In this document: positions 55,208-64,000 of the stretch, piece by piece | Layout: each line of letters opens with the position of its first letter | Position numbering within the stretch: the stretch's first letter is position 1 | Source of the DNA: Oceanospirillales bacterium | Lineage (GTDB): Bacteria > Pseudomonadota > Gammaproteobacteria > Pseudomonadales > Endozoicomonadaceae | Direction of reading: 5' to 3' | Assembly (NCBI GenBank): GCA_004762125.1 | Contig: SIHQ01000006.1 | Coordinates: 62,001 to 126,000 of the forward strand | DNA: 64,000 nt | The notes under the pieces: model-generated | Database searches by the model: none | Seen by the model: the letters and a program-made list of their open reading frames with translations, nothing else | Told to the model about the DNA's origin: nothing | Made by a program: the position numbers and the translations under genes

Positions 55208-57141
55208 TGTTCAGTAAAATCCTTATTGCTAACCGTGGTGAAATTGCCTGTCGGGTCATACAGTCCGCTCATAAATTGGGTATCAAGACCGTCGCTGTCT
55301 ACTCGGATGCTGATTACAAAGCGCTTCACGTTCAGTTAGCAGACGAAGCTGTTTATCTGGGTCCATCGCCTGCCACTGAAAGCTATCTTCAAATTGATAA
55401 GGTCATTGCCGCAGCATTACAGACAGGTGCTTCGGCCATTCACCCCGGTTATGGTTTTTTATCTGAAAATGCTGATTTCGCTGAAGCCTGCCAACAGCAA
55501 GCCATCCAGTTTATAGGCCCAACGGCTGCAGCCATTCGAGCCATGGGATCGAAAAGCGAAGCTAAGGCATTAATGGCTCAGGCTGATGTTCCTATGCTAC
55601 CGGGTTATCACGGTACAGATCAGTCCCATGAAACCCTTATTAACGAAGCTAAAGCACTTGGCTTTCCACTGATGATCAAAGCCGCACTGGGTGGTGGTGG
55701 TAAGGGCATGCGAGTCGTACATAAGCTAGACGAACTGATAGACAGCCTTGCCGCAGCCAAACGAGAATCTCTTAAAAGCTTTAGCGACGAGCGTCTTTTA
55801 TTGGAACGCTACGTAACTCGCCCAAGGCACATTGAAGTGCAGGTTTTCTTTGATCAACAGGGTAATGGTCTTTTCCTGTTTGACCGTGACTGCTCACTCC
55901 AGCGTCGCCATCAGAAGGTCATCGAAGAAGCGCCTGCACCAGGTCTTTCCCCGGAAATGAGATCGGCTATGGGTGAAGCAGCCGTTAATGCAGGCAAGGC
56001 CATTAATTATCAAGGTGCGGGTACTGTTGAGTTTCTCCTTGATGGTGATCAGTTCTACTTCATGGAAATGAACACTCGCCTTCAAGTTGAACACCCTGTT
56101 ACCGAGATGGTCACAGGGCTCGATCTGGTTGAATGGCAACTTGCAGTAGCATCAGGTCAACCTCTGCCTCTCACTCAACAAGAGTTGGCCTGCTCAGGTC
56201 ATTCCGTTGAAGTGCGGATTTATGCAGAGGACCCTGAAAACAGTTTTCTACCTTCTTCCGGTCGTATACACAGTCTTCAGTGGCCTCAGTCATCTGATCA
56301 GATTCGAGTGGATACCGGTATTCAACAGGGTGACCATGTATCCAGCCACTATGATCCCATGCTGGCCAAGTTGATTAGCTGGGGAGAAAGCCGCGAGCAG
56401 GCTATATCTTTTCTTTCAACAGCTCTTGTGGATTATCAGCAGGCGGGCCTGGCGGATAACCGTGACTTTCTGCTCAGGCTTTTGAATGAGCAGGACTTTA
56501 TTGATGGTCACTTATCTACAGGGTTTATAGAAGAACACCCAACCCCTGCAACGGATCAACAGAAGCATGATCTGGCTCTCTCGTCTGCTGCCCTCTATTG
56601 GCAAAATCAAGGTGTATCAGACAATCACTTCTATACAAACCAGTGTCTGCCAAAATTGATGAGCTTTGTTGTTCAGGACCAACTCTGGCCAGTAAAGATT
56701 GAACAAACGGATTCAAAAACACTGATCTCACTGCCAACCGGAAAGCTCGAACTTATTGCGCATATTGAGCAGCAGGAAGTAAGCATTGAGCTGGAAGGCC
56801 GATTGTTTAACGGTCGAGTTGTTCCTTTACCGGAAAATCAATTGAAAGTGTTTCTGGATGACTTCAGCCTGGTTCTTTCATTACCATTGCTTTCACACAC
56901 AAGAGACCAGGACGGTGCCATGACCGCACCTATGAACGGTACAGTGACTAACGTTATGGTGCAGCCCGGCGAACAGGTCGATGAAGGCAAAGCACTCTTG
57001 ATACTGGAAGCAATGAAGATGGAACATACCATCAAGGCTCCGCGAGAAGGTGTAATAGCCAGTGTTTTCTACCGGTCAGGAGATCAGGTGGAAGCCGGAG
57101 CTTCACTGGTGAGCTACAGGGAGGAAGCCGATGTCGCCTAA
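55207..57141 (+). CDS. liuD: Methylcrotonyl-CoA carboxylase, biotin carboxylase (alpha) subunit
   Basis: 644 residues. Biotin carboxylase start FSKILIANRGEIACRVIQSAHK, ATP-grasp KAALGGGGKGMRVV, the YxTRPRHIEVQVFFD region and QRRHQKVIEEAP; C-terminal biotinyl domain with the carrier Lys at about 604 (EAMKMEHTI). Supplies carboxyl groups to LiuB. The start at 55207 overlaps the liuC stop. Confidence 0.96.
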   Translation: MFSKILIANRGEIACRVIQSAHKLGIKTVAVYSDADYKALHVQLADEAVYLGPSPATESYLQIDKVIAAALQTGASAIHPGYGFLSENADFAEACQQQAIQFIGPTAAAIRAMGSKSEAKALMAQADVPMLPGYHGTDQSHETLINEAKALGFPLMIKAALGGGGKGMRVVHKLDELIDSLAAAKRESLKSFSDERLLLERYVTRPRHIEVQVFFDQQGNGLFLFDRDCSLQRRHQKVIEEAPAPGLSPEMRSAMGEAAVNAGKAINYQGAGTVEFLLDGDQFYFMEMNTRLQVEHPVTEMVTGLDLVEWQLAVASGQPLPLTQQELACSGHSVEVRIYAEDPENSFLPSSGRIHSLQWPQSSDQIRVDTGIQQGDHVSSHYDPMLAKLISWGESREQAISFLSTALVDYQQAGLADNRDFLLRLLNEQDFIDGHLSTGFIEEHPTPATDQQKHDLALSSAALYWQNQGVSDNHFYTNQCLPKLMSFVVQDQLWPVKIEQTDSKTLISLPTGKLELIAHIEQQEVSIELEGRLFNGRVVPLPENQLKVFLDDFSLVLSLPLLSHTRDQDGAMTAPMNGTVTNVMVQPGEQVDEGKALLILEAMKMEHTIKAPREGVIASVFYRSGDQVEAGASLVSYREEADVA

Positions 57142-58084
57142 AAGCGTGCAGTCTAAAAGCAAATCGCCTGAAAACAAGCTACCCACGAAAGTCAGGATTG
57201 TTGAAGTGGGTGCCAGAGACGGCTTACAAAACACTAAACTTCATGTAGCTCCTGCAATAAGGGCACAGCTCGTTAACCTGTTAGCGGACAGTGGTCTTAC
57301 TCACCTTGATACCGGCAGTTTTGTTTCTCCCAGGTATGTGCCACAAATGGCCAATGCTGATCAGGTGTTCTCCAATCTGAATCGTAAACCTAATATCGTT
57401 TACAGTGCCCTAACACCTAACCTTAAAGGTATGGAGATGGCTCTCGCTGCCGGAGCCAGTGAAGCGGCGATCTTCACCTCTGCCTCAGAAGGTTTCTGTC
57501 AGAGCAATATCAACTGCAGTATCGCGGAAAGCTTAAAACGCTTTGAACCGGTCATCGCTCTGGCACAACAGCATAATATTCCTGTTAGAGGTTATGTCTC
57601 CTGTATTGATCGTTGCCCCTATGATGGCTCGACCAATCCTGAACAGGTGGCCAGTATCAGCCAAGAGCTGTACCAAATGGGGTGTTATGAGGTTTCACTG
57701 GGTGACACCATTGGCACAGGCACACCAACACGAATCAAAAAAGTGCTTGAAGCCACCAGCCGATCTACTCCCATGGAAAAACTAGCCGCTCATTATCACA
57801 ACACTTACGGACAGGCTCTGGCCAATATACTAGCCTCTCTTGAAGAAGGCCTAGCGGTCATAGACTCTTCTGTCGCAGGACTCGGAGGCTGCCCTTATGC
57901 TCCCGGAGCATCGGGTAATGTAGCCACCGAAGATGTGATCTACATGCTTCAGGGAATGGGCATTGAAACCGGCGTAAATATGGACAGGCTGCTGACAGCA
58001 GCTAACTTTATATGCCGTGAGCTGGGTATAGAATCACGTTCAGCAGCGGGCCTTGCTCTAACAAAAAACAATCGTTCCCAATAA
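57131..58084 (+). CDS. liuE: Hydroxymethylglutaryl-CoA lyase
   Basis: 317 residues: VRIVEVGARDGLQN (metal/catalytic Asp-Arg), FVSPRYVPQMAD-like block, YVSCIDRCPYDG and the signature GLGGCPYAPGASGNVATEDV with the catalytic Cys. It splits HMG-CoA into acetyl-CoA and acetoacetate. Overlaps liuD by 11 bp. The N-terminus has a ~20-residue Lys/Ser-rich extension. Confidence 0.95.
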   Translation: MSPKSVQSKSKSPENKLPTKVRIVEVGARDGLQNTKLHVAPAIRAQLVNLLADSGLTHLDTGSFVSPRYVPQMANADQVFSNLNRKPNIVYSALTPNLKGMEMALAAGASEAAIFTSASEGFCQSNINCSIAESLKRFEPVIALAQQHNIPVRGYVSCIDRCPYDGSTNPEQVASISQELYQMGCYEVSLGDTIGTGTPTRIKKVLEATSRSTPMEKLAAHYHNTYGQALANILASLEEGLAVIDSSVAGLGGCPYAPGASGNVATEDVIYMLQGMGIETGVNMDRLLTAANFICRELGIESRSAAGLALTKNNRSQ

Positions 58085-58148
58085 CGACTTTTTGATTAAC
58101 AAGAATGACGGTCACTAACAATAATTACTATTTAGCAGGTCAACAATA

Positions 58149-60107
58149 ATGGCATTGCTCTGGACACCTTCCTCCAGTCGAGTTCAGTCATCCAATATGG
58201 ATGATTTTCGACGCAAGGCAGAACAAACCTCTGGTTTATCATTGCCAGGTTATCCAGCACTCTATCAATGGAGTGTTGATCAGCGAACCGCTTTCTGGGG
58301 TTTGCTGGCTGATCATTTTGATATTAAATTCCACCAGCAGCCGGACACTGTTCTGGGTAAAGATCGGATGCCTGGAGCTGAGTGGTTTCACGATTCAACC
58401 CTGAACTACGCAGAGCACTTATTAAGAAGGCAGGATGATCATACCGCTCTTATTTTCCGTGGTGAAAAAGGCCAACGCCATACCTTAAGTTACCAGCAAC
58501 TCCATGAATCGGTTGCTCAGGCTCAGGCAGGATTAAGAAAATTGGGGATAAGCAAAGGTGACCGGGTTGCGGCTTTTGTTCCCAACTGTCCGGAAACTGT
58601 TGTCCTCATGTTGGCGGCAACGGCGCTTGGTGCTGTTTGGTCATCCTGCTCCCCTGATTTTGGTTTTCAAGGTGTACTGGATCGTTTTGGCCAGATTGAA
58701 CCTACACTACTGATCACCGTGGATGGCTATTACTATGGTGGAAAAAGCATTGACTGCCGAACCAAAATTGCGGAGATACAACAGAACATAGCCAGCCTTA
58801 AGCAAACTGTTGTTATTCCTTTTACAGTTCAGAATGACGAGCCGTTACCTGATATCAGTGAACTGTCCAACAGCTGCCATTATTCTGATTTCCTGATAGC
58901 CAATGAGCAGCCCATACATTTTGAACCAGTCAGTTTCAACCATCCGCTCTTTATCATGTACTCATCCGGAACAACAGGTGTTCCCAAATGCATTATCCAT
59001 GGTCATGGCGGCACACTGCTTCAACATCTGAAAGAGCTGTCCCTTCATACGGATCTCAAACCGGAAGATCGAATTTTCTACTTCACCACCTGTGGCTGGA
59101 TGATGTGGAACTGGCTAGTGTCATCTTTAGCCGTAGGCGCAACACTGGTTTTATACGACGGATCTCCAACTTATCCAAAGATTGATTCTCTGATGGAACT
59201 GGCCGAACAGGAAAAAGTCAGCATCTTTGGCACTAGTGCCAAATACATCGCTGCTCTTGAAAAAGCAGGCGTTAAGCCAAAACAAAGCCATAACCTTGAA
59301 CACTTGAAAACCATTTTATCCACAGGTTCTCCACTGCTTCATGAAAGCTTTGAATATGTTTACCGTGATATCAAAGAGAATGTCTGCCTCTCTTCCATTT
59401 CCGGAGGCACCGATATCGTTTCCTGTTTTGCGCTGGGCAACCCTACCCTGCCTGTTCATCGTGGTGAATTACAATGCCGTGGATTGGGAATGGCCGTTGA
59501 ATTTGTTGATGACTCAGGAAAACCTCTCAATCAACAGAAAGGCGAGTTGATTTGCCAGCATAGTTTCCCTTCCATGCCAGTTGGTTTCTGGAGTGACCCT
59601 GATGGCAGTAAATACCATAAGGCGTACTTCGCCCGCTTTGAAAACACTTGGGCCCATGGTGACTATGGTGAACTGACCAAACATGGTGGCGTAATCATTC
59701 ATGGTCGTGCAGATGCCGTGCTCAATCCGGGCGGAGTCAGAATAGGCACAGCCGAGATCTACCGTCAGGTTGAAAAGGTCGAGGCCGTTCTGGAAAGCAT
59801 TGCTATCGGTCAGGAATGGCAAGGAGACGTAAGAGTCGTCTTGTTTGTAAAACTGAAAGACGGGCAGACATTAAATGAAGCACTGGTAAGCCAAATCAAA
59901 TCAACAGTTCGAGCCAATACAACGCCAAGACATGTTCCCGCCATCATCCTTCAGGTAACGGATATTCCCAGAACCATCAGTGGCAAGATTGTTGAGCTGG
60001 CTGTCAGGGAAGTGGTTCACGGCAGGCCTGTTGCCAGTACTGATGCTTTGGCTAATCCTGAAACACTGGATTTCTTCCGTGATCGAAGTGAATTGAGTCT
60101 CCCATAA
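58149..60107 (+). CDS. aacS: Acetoacetyl-CoA synthetase
   Basis: 652 residues. ANL motifs with AacS features: FNHPLFIMYSSGTTGVPKCIIHGHGG, CGWMMWNWLVSSLAVGA, SISGGTDIVSCF, LNPGGVRIGTAEIYRQ and a C-terminal catalytic Lys in RTISGKIVE. It activates the acetoacetate released by LiuE. Last gene of the operon, 64 bp after liuE with AGGT upstream; hairpins (GGAGggtgcgCTCC and GAGAGGttttcaCCTCTC) follow. Confidence 0.95.
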   Translation: MALLWTPSSSRVQSSNMDDFRRKAEQTSGLSLPGYPALYQWSVDQRTAFWGLLADHFDIKFHQQPDTVLGKDRMPGAEWFHDSTLNYAEHLLRRQDDHTALIFRGEKGQRHTLSYQQLHESVAQAQAGLRKLGISKGDRVAAFVPNCPETVVLMLAATALGAVWSSCSPDFGFQGVLDRFGQIEPTLLITVDGYYYGGKSIDCRTKIAEIQQNIASLKQTVVIPFTVQNDEPLPDISELSNSCHYSDFLIANEQPIHFEPVSFNHPLFIMYSSGTTGVPKCIIHGHGGTLLQHLKELSLHTDLKPEDRIFYFTTCGWMMWNWLVSSLAVGATLVLYDGSPTYPKIDSLMELAEQEKVSIFGTSAKYIAALEKAGVKPKQSHNLEHLKTILSTGSPLLHESFEYVYRDIKENVCLSSISGGTDIVSCFALGNPTLPVHRGELQCRGLGMAVEFVDDSGKPLNQQKGELICQHSFPSMPVGFWSDPDGSKYHKAYFARFENTWAHGDYGELTKHGGVIIHGRADAVLNPGGVRIGTAEIYRQVEKVEAVLESIAIGQEWQGDVRVVLFVKLKDGQTLNEALVSQIKSTVRANTTPRHVPAIILQVTDIPRTISGKIVELAVREVVHGRPVASTDALANPETLDFFRDRSELSLP

Positions 60108-60112
60108 AAAAG

Positions 60113-60148
60113 GAGGGTGCGCTCCTCATAAAAAGAGAGGTTTTCACC
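60113..60148 (+). terminator. Tandem hairpins after aacS
   Basis: GGAG...CTCC and GAGAGGTTTTCACCTCTC within 40 bp of the stop. They probably end the liu transcript. Confidence 0.55.
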
Positions 60149-60390
60149 TCTCCAGACCCTTTCGATTATGTCCATTTACAAACGGCTCTCAGCCGCGATA
60201 AATGGAGCATCCCTGACAACGAAAGAACACTCATCAAATGACCTGAGAAGCCCATTTTAACTGGGCTCCGGATTTAAATCTCGTCAAATTCGCTGCTTTA
60301 GTCTCATAGCCCTATGTGGAAGAGACTCCGAATAGCAATAACGATAAAGTTACCTCCACTGACAGGCCATAGAAGTACACGGGGGTTTCT

Positions 60391-61533
60391 ATGAATCCTA
60401 TACATGGTTTTGCGAAGACGATGGCTGGCGCTTTTTCTGGTCGGGCAGCAAAGGATAAAGCGGCTACTTATAAGCAAAAGCAGATTGAAACCTATAAAAG
60501 AGATTTCCCGCATCTGTATAAAGCCAGTACTGAGCTGAATACCGAATCTAAAAAATCAGGGCCTTCTACGGATCACATCAATCGTCGAAAAACCAGACAA
60601 CAGCATGCCGTTATTAACCTGAGTAAAAAGCAGTTTAATAATCATGATCGTGCAGAGTTATCAGATGAGGCTACTGACAAGCTAAAAGGTAAGCAGCTGA
60701 CATTCAGTGCCTTTGAAGGCAGTAAAGAAAAGCTGGCCGATCTCATGAGCGAATTAAGCGAAAGTAGTGCTAAAGAACTATCAGGGAAAAATACAGGTAA
60801 AAAACAGACTGTTGAAGAACAAGTTGCTGAAATCAAATCCGATGCATATGACTTTGCAGATATGACTGATCCCAAATCAGCTTATCTGCTGACTTGGCAC
60901 AACTCCAGCCACTACGCTCTGATTATCGGTAATGGTGTCACTGACCCGCAAGAAGGCTTTTCAGGTTCAAACCGGTTTGTTAACTGGCAACGGCAAACTT
61001 GTGATTCAGTGATGAGTACCATGTTTCAGCAAGCATTTGATGTCCAGATGACACCACTGAATGGTCAACATGTACCTTATACACAAGAATGCCATTTAAA
61101 TGGAAAACCCACGGTTTTTGAGCTTCACGGCGTAAATACTTCAGACATGCAAAAAACCTGGAATCAAATACAGGTCAATGAGCAGTATCAGGCACTATCC
61201 AACGATTGCACCAAAGTGACTGCAAGAGTATTACTCAGTGGTCTTGATGAAAAGACGAAGAAAATCATCGGAGCGCCAAGACTCGGTATCTGGTCCGCTC
61301 ACAATATGGACGTTCTTACAAGCCGGTTAATAAAACATTCGAAAGATCAGGAGCTTCCGGAACCAAATGCCCCCCTTATTCCAGACTCTGTCTACGAAGC
61401 AGCTACTGGTATGACAGAAAAAGCAGGAGCTACAGCAGTAACTGTTGCAAACGATCTGAGCCTAAGCCTAACTCAATGGCTTGGCCAAAAAGCAGGTGAG
61501 TTTTATAACAAACTGACTCTGGAAACAGTGTAA
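60391..61533 (+). CDS. Effector-like protein with possible permuted papain-type His/Cys site
   Basis: 380 residues, no signal peptide and no recognised family. The first ~170 residues are basic, polar and helical (unstructured-secretion-signal-like). The C-half has SSHYALIIGNG with His about 174, then, ~100 residues on, SNDCTKVTARVLLSG with Cys about 273. His before a Cys that leads a helix is the order used by permuted NlpC/P60-type papain-fold enzymes, so a cysteine hydrolase is possible; this is a hypothesis. A Y-shaped terminator with a long T-run follows. Its neighbour is a kinase-like gene. Confidence 0.65.
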   Translation: MNPIHGFAKTMAGAFSGRAAKDKAATYKQKQIETYKRDFPHLYKASTELNTESKKSGPSTDHINRRKTRQQHAVINLSKKQFNNHDRAELSDEATDKLKGKQLTFSAFEGSKEKLADLMSELSESSAKELSGKNTGKKQTVEEQVAEIKSDAYDFADMTDPKSAYLLTWHNSSHYALIIGNGVTDPQEGFSGSNRFVNWQRQTCDSVMSTMFQQAFDVQMTPLNGQHVPYTQECHLNGKPTVFELHGVNTSDMQKTWNQIQVNEQYQALSNDCTKVTARVLLSGLDEKTKKIIGAPRLGIWSAHNMDVLTSRLIKHSKDQELPEPNAPLIPDSVYEAATGMTEKAGATAVTVANDLSLSLTQWLGQKAGEFYNKLTLETV

Positions 61534-61555
61534 TACCTTCACTCCAGGTTCGGAG

Positions 61556-61588
61556 TCACCTCCGTGTCTCGAACCTTCTTTTTTTTTA
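61556..61588 (+). terminator. Strong rho-independent terminator
   Basis: AGGTTCG / CGAACCT stem with an inner GGAG/CTCC hairpin, followed by about nine T. Confidence 0.88.
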
Positions 61589-61693
61589 ACTCCTCATTAT
61601 CACTGTCCATGCATTCAACCTCTTGTGAAGATCTGAATCACATTACCGATGAATAACCAAGAATAAACAGAAAAGCATAAGGACAGGATTGTC

Positions 61694-63046
61694 ATGGGGA
61701 ATACAGTTGATGGAACTCAATCTCCAGCTCCGGTCCCACCTCAACCAAAAAAGCCCCAAACTTCAGAAGGCCAGTTTGAACAGAAATCAGTTAAATCTGT
61801 GTTGGCAGAAGCTTCTCTTTCCACCGATGTCGCTAAAAGCAAAAACCCTGTTCCAGTCACAACCTTTCATGAACGTGTAATCAATCAACAGGGTGTTAGC
61901 AATAAACAAAAAACCATTCCAGAATCCATTGACTGTGGCGTGAAGGTCAATTTTCACAGTGTATCAGAGCCTGTCTATTTCAAGAAAACAGAAAAAAGTG
62001 TTCTGCCAGATGAGACTCCAAAAGCTCCCGTCACCTATGAAATGATGTCCATACCGATGAAAGAGCGTATTGCGACCGGCTCAAATGGTTTTGTTCAAAG
62101 CGCCCGCCTCAACGGTAAAGAAGATGTTGTTATGAAGCGCTCGTACTGTGCACAGGGCGTCTGGGATGAGAAAACCTACACTGTCTATTTTTCCGCCCCC
62201 GCTATATCCAGAGAGGCGGGTATTCTCACCGGTTTAAAAAATATGGCCAGCGATCATCCTGGCTACAAAAACATTGTCCCTTTTCGTGGTTCTGGCGTTA
62301 CATCAATAGGGGAACCTCTGATCCTGCTGACCAGAGCGGATGGAGCCCTCTCAGAGCAACTTTTAGAAAAAGCAAAAGATCCGAAACAGCCTCAAATACC
62401 AGGAAAACCTCTGCCTTTTGACAAAACGCTCGGCTTTGCTCAAGACCTATTTTCCGGCCTTTCCTGTCTCGCTTCCCTGCAACTGGTTCATCAGGATCTT
62501 AAACCGGAGAACTTGCTGTTTAAAGACAATACCCTTTGGATTGCCGACTTTGGTGAGTCAACCTGCCATGAAGGTTTTGCGGCGATGGGTATTCACGGAA
62601 ATCAATTAACCATGTCAGAGCGAAGGGCTGGCACAGGTGCTACAAAACCTTTCTTCCTAACTTATGAAGAACCCACTCCGGCTACTGATATCTGGGCAGG
62701 CGGCCTTGTCGTTCTACAAATGCTCAACCCGGCAAAAGCTGAGAGTTACATTAATCGCATAAACAACCAGCCCCTGAAGGACAAAGGGAAAAATGGCATC
62801 TCATTCGACAAGCTAACACCAGAACAGTTGTCCGAACTCAAAACTCATTGTCAGCAAACAGTGCAGGCGTTTATCGATGAGAGTCTAACTGGCGCTAATC
62901 AATCGCACCGACCTGCGATGAAAGTGCTTCTTAACCGCTTACTCGATCCAGATCCCGGTTCTCGCATTTCAGCACTGGACGCCTGTGAACAATTAAAGGT
63001 TATGACGCAAACCTTGAAAGCCAAACCATCAGACAGCCCTTCATAA
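61694..63046 (+). CDS. Eukaryotic-type Ser/Thr protein kinase-like protein
   Basis: 450 residues; AAGGACAGGATTGTC precedes the ATG. After ~110 polar residues a kinase domain is clear: Gly loop IATGSNGFVQSA, ATP Lys about 148 (DVVMKRSY), catalytic loop VHQDLKPENLLF (HQD replacing HRD, Asp about 268), DFG about 285 (IADFGES), APE-like YEEPTPATDIWAGG and a late Arg (PGSRISALDA). Key catalytic residues are present. There is no membrane helix or PASTA domain as in housekeeping bacterial kinases, so a secreted effector is possible. Confidence 0.82.
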   Translation: MGNTVDGTQSPAPVPPQPKKPQTSEGQFEQKSVKSVLAEASLSTDVAKSKNPVPVTTFHERVINQQGVSNKQKTIPESIDCGVKVNFHSVSEPVYFKKTEKSVLPDETPKAPVTYEMMSIPMKERIATGSNGFVQSARLNGKEDVVMKRSYCAQGVWDEKTYTVYFSAPAISREAGILTGLKNMASDHPGYKNIVPFRGSGVTSIGEPLILLTRADGALSEQLLEKAKDPKQPQIPGKPLPFDKTLGFAQDLFSGLSCLASLQLVHQDLKPENLLFKDNTLWIADFGESTCHEGFAAMGIHGNQLTMSERRAGTGATKPFFLTYEEPTPATDIWAGGLVVLQMLNPAKAESYINRINNQPLKDKGKNGISFDKLTPEQLSELKTHCQQTVQAFIDESLTGANQSHRPAMKVLLNRLLDPDPGSRISALDACEQLKVMTQTLKAKPSDSPS

Positions 63047-63317
63047 AGAACAATCAGGCCAATGCTTCCTGCCTGACATGAGTCTCCAGCAGGTAGCTCT
63101 GAGTAACTTCCCAGATCTTACGAATTTTCGTTAGTAGCTCCAACTGGCACTAAAGCAAAACCCGTATCTTCCGCTTTTTTCTTCAGCTTGTTCATCATTC
63201 TGTTTTTATTTACTGTTGATGGCACTCAACAGCTAAAAATCAAGCAAAATAAATTGCTATTCTATTTTTTCGACTTACGCTTCAGTCAACTCAGTAATAA
63301 TTTAATTAGGCATTGTG

Positions 63318-64000
63318 ATGAAACCTGAGCGGCCGGTGTTATGGTTTACTTTTTTGATAACGTTGCTCATATTAATTCTACCTTCTGCAACATTCGCCGC
63401 ATGCCTGAACTGCGGAAAGCTAATTGAAAACAGGGATCAAGACAACAAGGAATTTTGCTCTGAATGCGACAAAAAACTGGATGAAGTTCACTCAAAACTA
63501 TCAAGCAAGTTACTGTCAGCAGCAAAAAAGGCGAATCAAGTAACGGATACATCACAAGAAAAAGGTGACAATCTCTTTAGTAGATACATCGAAAATACAC
63601 AGCTTCCTGAAGGTGGCTATCCTGATGGCGGAAGTGAACTGTCTATTCATTACTCTGAACCCGTGCTGGCTCTATTCGAAGGTTTTATAGCTCAATATCC
63701 AACGGACATGAGGCTCCCATTCCCATCAATGGAATTTGAAAGCCACCATATCCATACAGAATATCATCTTTTATTTACAGATCGAGAACTCAAAACTTTA
63801 CTGCAACTGTATTACCCTATTGCAGAAATCTACAATCAAGGCATGCCCGATAACAAAAAAAATTATGCAACAATTCTTAGAGCTCTATGGCGTTCAGCGT
63901 ATTTCATAACACGGGAAGGCTTACAGAGATTTCAATCAAATCAAAGTATGGAGTATTTCATAGGGACAGCTCTTCATCTTATCTTAAAAGAAATCATGTT
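63318..64000 (+). CDS. Secreted zinc-ribbon protein, 3' partial
   Basis: The frame stays open from the ATG at 63318 to the window edge (227 residues seen). Signal peptide ~1-28 (FTFLITLLILILPSATFAA) is followed at once by a Cys-x2-Cys...Cys-x2-Cys zinc ribbon (CLNCGKLIEN...FCSECDKKL). The rest is helical and polar without a motif I know. A zinc ribbon right after a signal peptide is uncommon. Function unknown; the C-terminus is outside the window. Confidence 0.7.
   Translation, partial: MKPERPVLWFTFLITLLILILPSATFAACLNCGKLIENRDQDNKEFCSECDKKLDEVHSKLSSKLLSAAKKANQVTDTSQEKGDNLFSRYIENTQLPEGGYPDGGSELSIHYSEPVLALFEGFIAQYPTDMRLPFPSMEFESHHIHTEYHLLFTDRELKTLLQLYYPIAEIYNQGMPDNKKNYATILRALWRSAYFITREGLQRFQSNQSMEYFIGTALHLILKEIM

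Overview
The window looks like a chromosome segment of a marine, probably animal-associated gammaproteobacterium, most like Endozoicomonas/Oceanospirillales. This rests on gene content (YghU, MglBAC, a Liu operon, several secreted or host-directed orphan proteins) and is an inference. No rRNA, tRNA or CRISPR array was recognised.

The main feature (3.5-27.6 kb) is a bacterial steroid-catabolism locus. Many products match, in length and motif order, the actinobacterial proteins that open steroid ring A and break down rings C/D: HsaA, HsaB, HsaC, a KshB-type reductase, FadD3, IpdA, IpdB, IpdC, EchA20 and FadA6, plus a paired acyl-CoA dehydrogenase, a second crotonase and a short-chain dehydrogenase. 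They form three leftward units, (A) 10750->3551, (B) 18499->15727 and (C) 25934->20939, with hsaA divergent from unit C. A 19-nt motif, CATCGTCYNNNNAGACTAA, occurs upstream of all three leftward units in the same orientation and is absent from other leaders I read; it is a candidate regulator site. A CstA-type transporter, a GMC oxidoreductase and a DOPA-4,5-dioxygenase-like gene lie inside the locus. KshA, KstD, HsaD, HsaEFG and an obvious regulator are not in the window.

Between units A and B, a ~3.1-kb segment (small membrane protein, DsbB-like protein, ToxR/CadC-like regulator) lies between two near-identical 181-bp repeats of a hydrolase-gene 3' end, an island-like footprint.

From 27.6 to 42.1 kb the content is mixed: two acetyltransferases, a DNA-repair methyltransferase, a lipase, short-chain dehydrogenases, a decayed TnpB element, an acyl-CoA ligase, and several secreted proteins with low-complexity tracts (Ser/Thr-rich, Asp/Glu-rich, Pro-Glu-Pro-Lys). 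At 42.3-48.4 kb an mglBAC sugar ABC transporter diverges from a two-component system. At 48.4-60.1 kb there is a large acyl-CoA dehydrogenase, a TetR regulator and a complete leucine/isovalerate operon (liuA-B-C-D-E) followed by acetoacetyl-CoA synthetase. The right end (60.4-64 kb) holds two effector-like genes, one of them a eukaryotic-type protein kinase, and a truncated secreted zinc-ribbon protein. Overall the region combines sterol, branched-chain and sugar catabolism with probable host-interaction genes.
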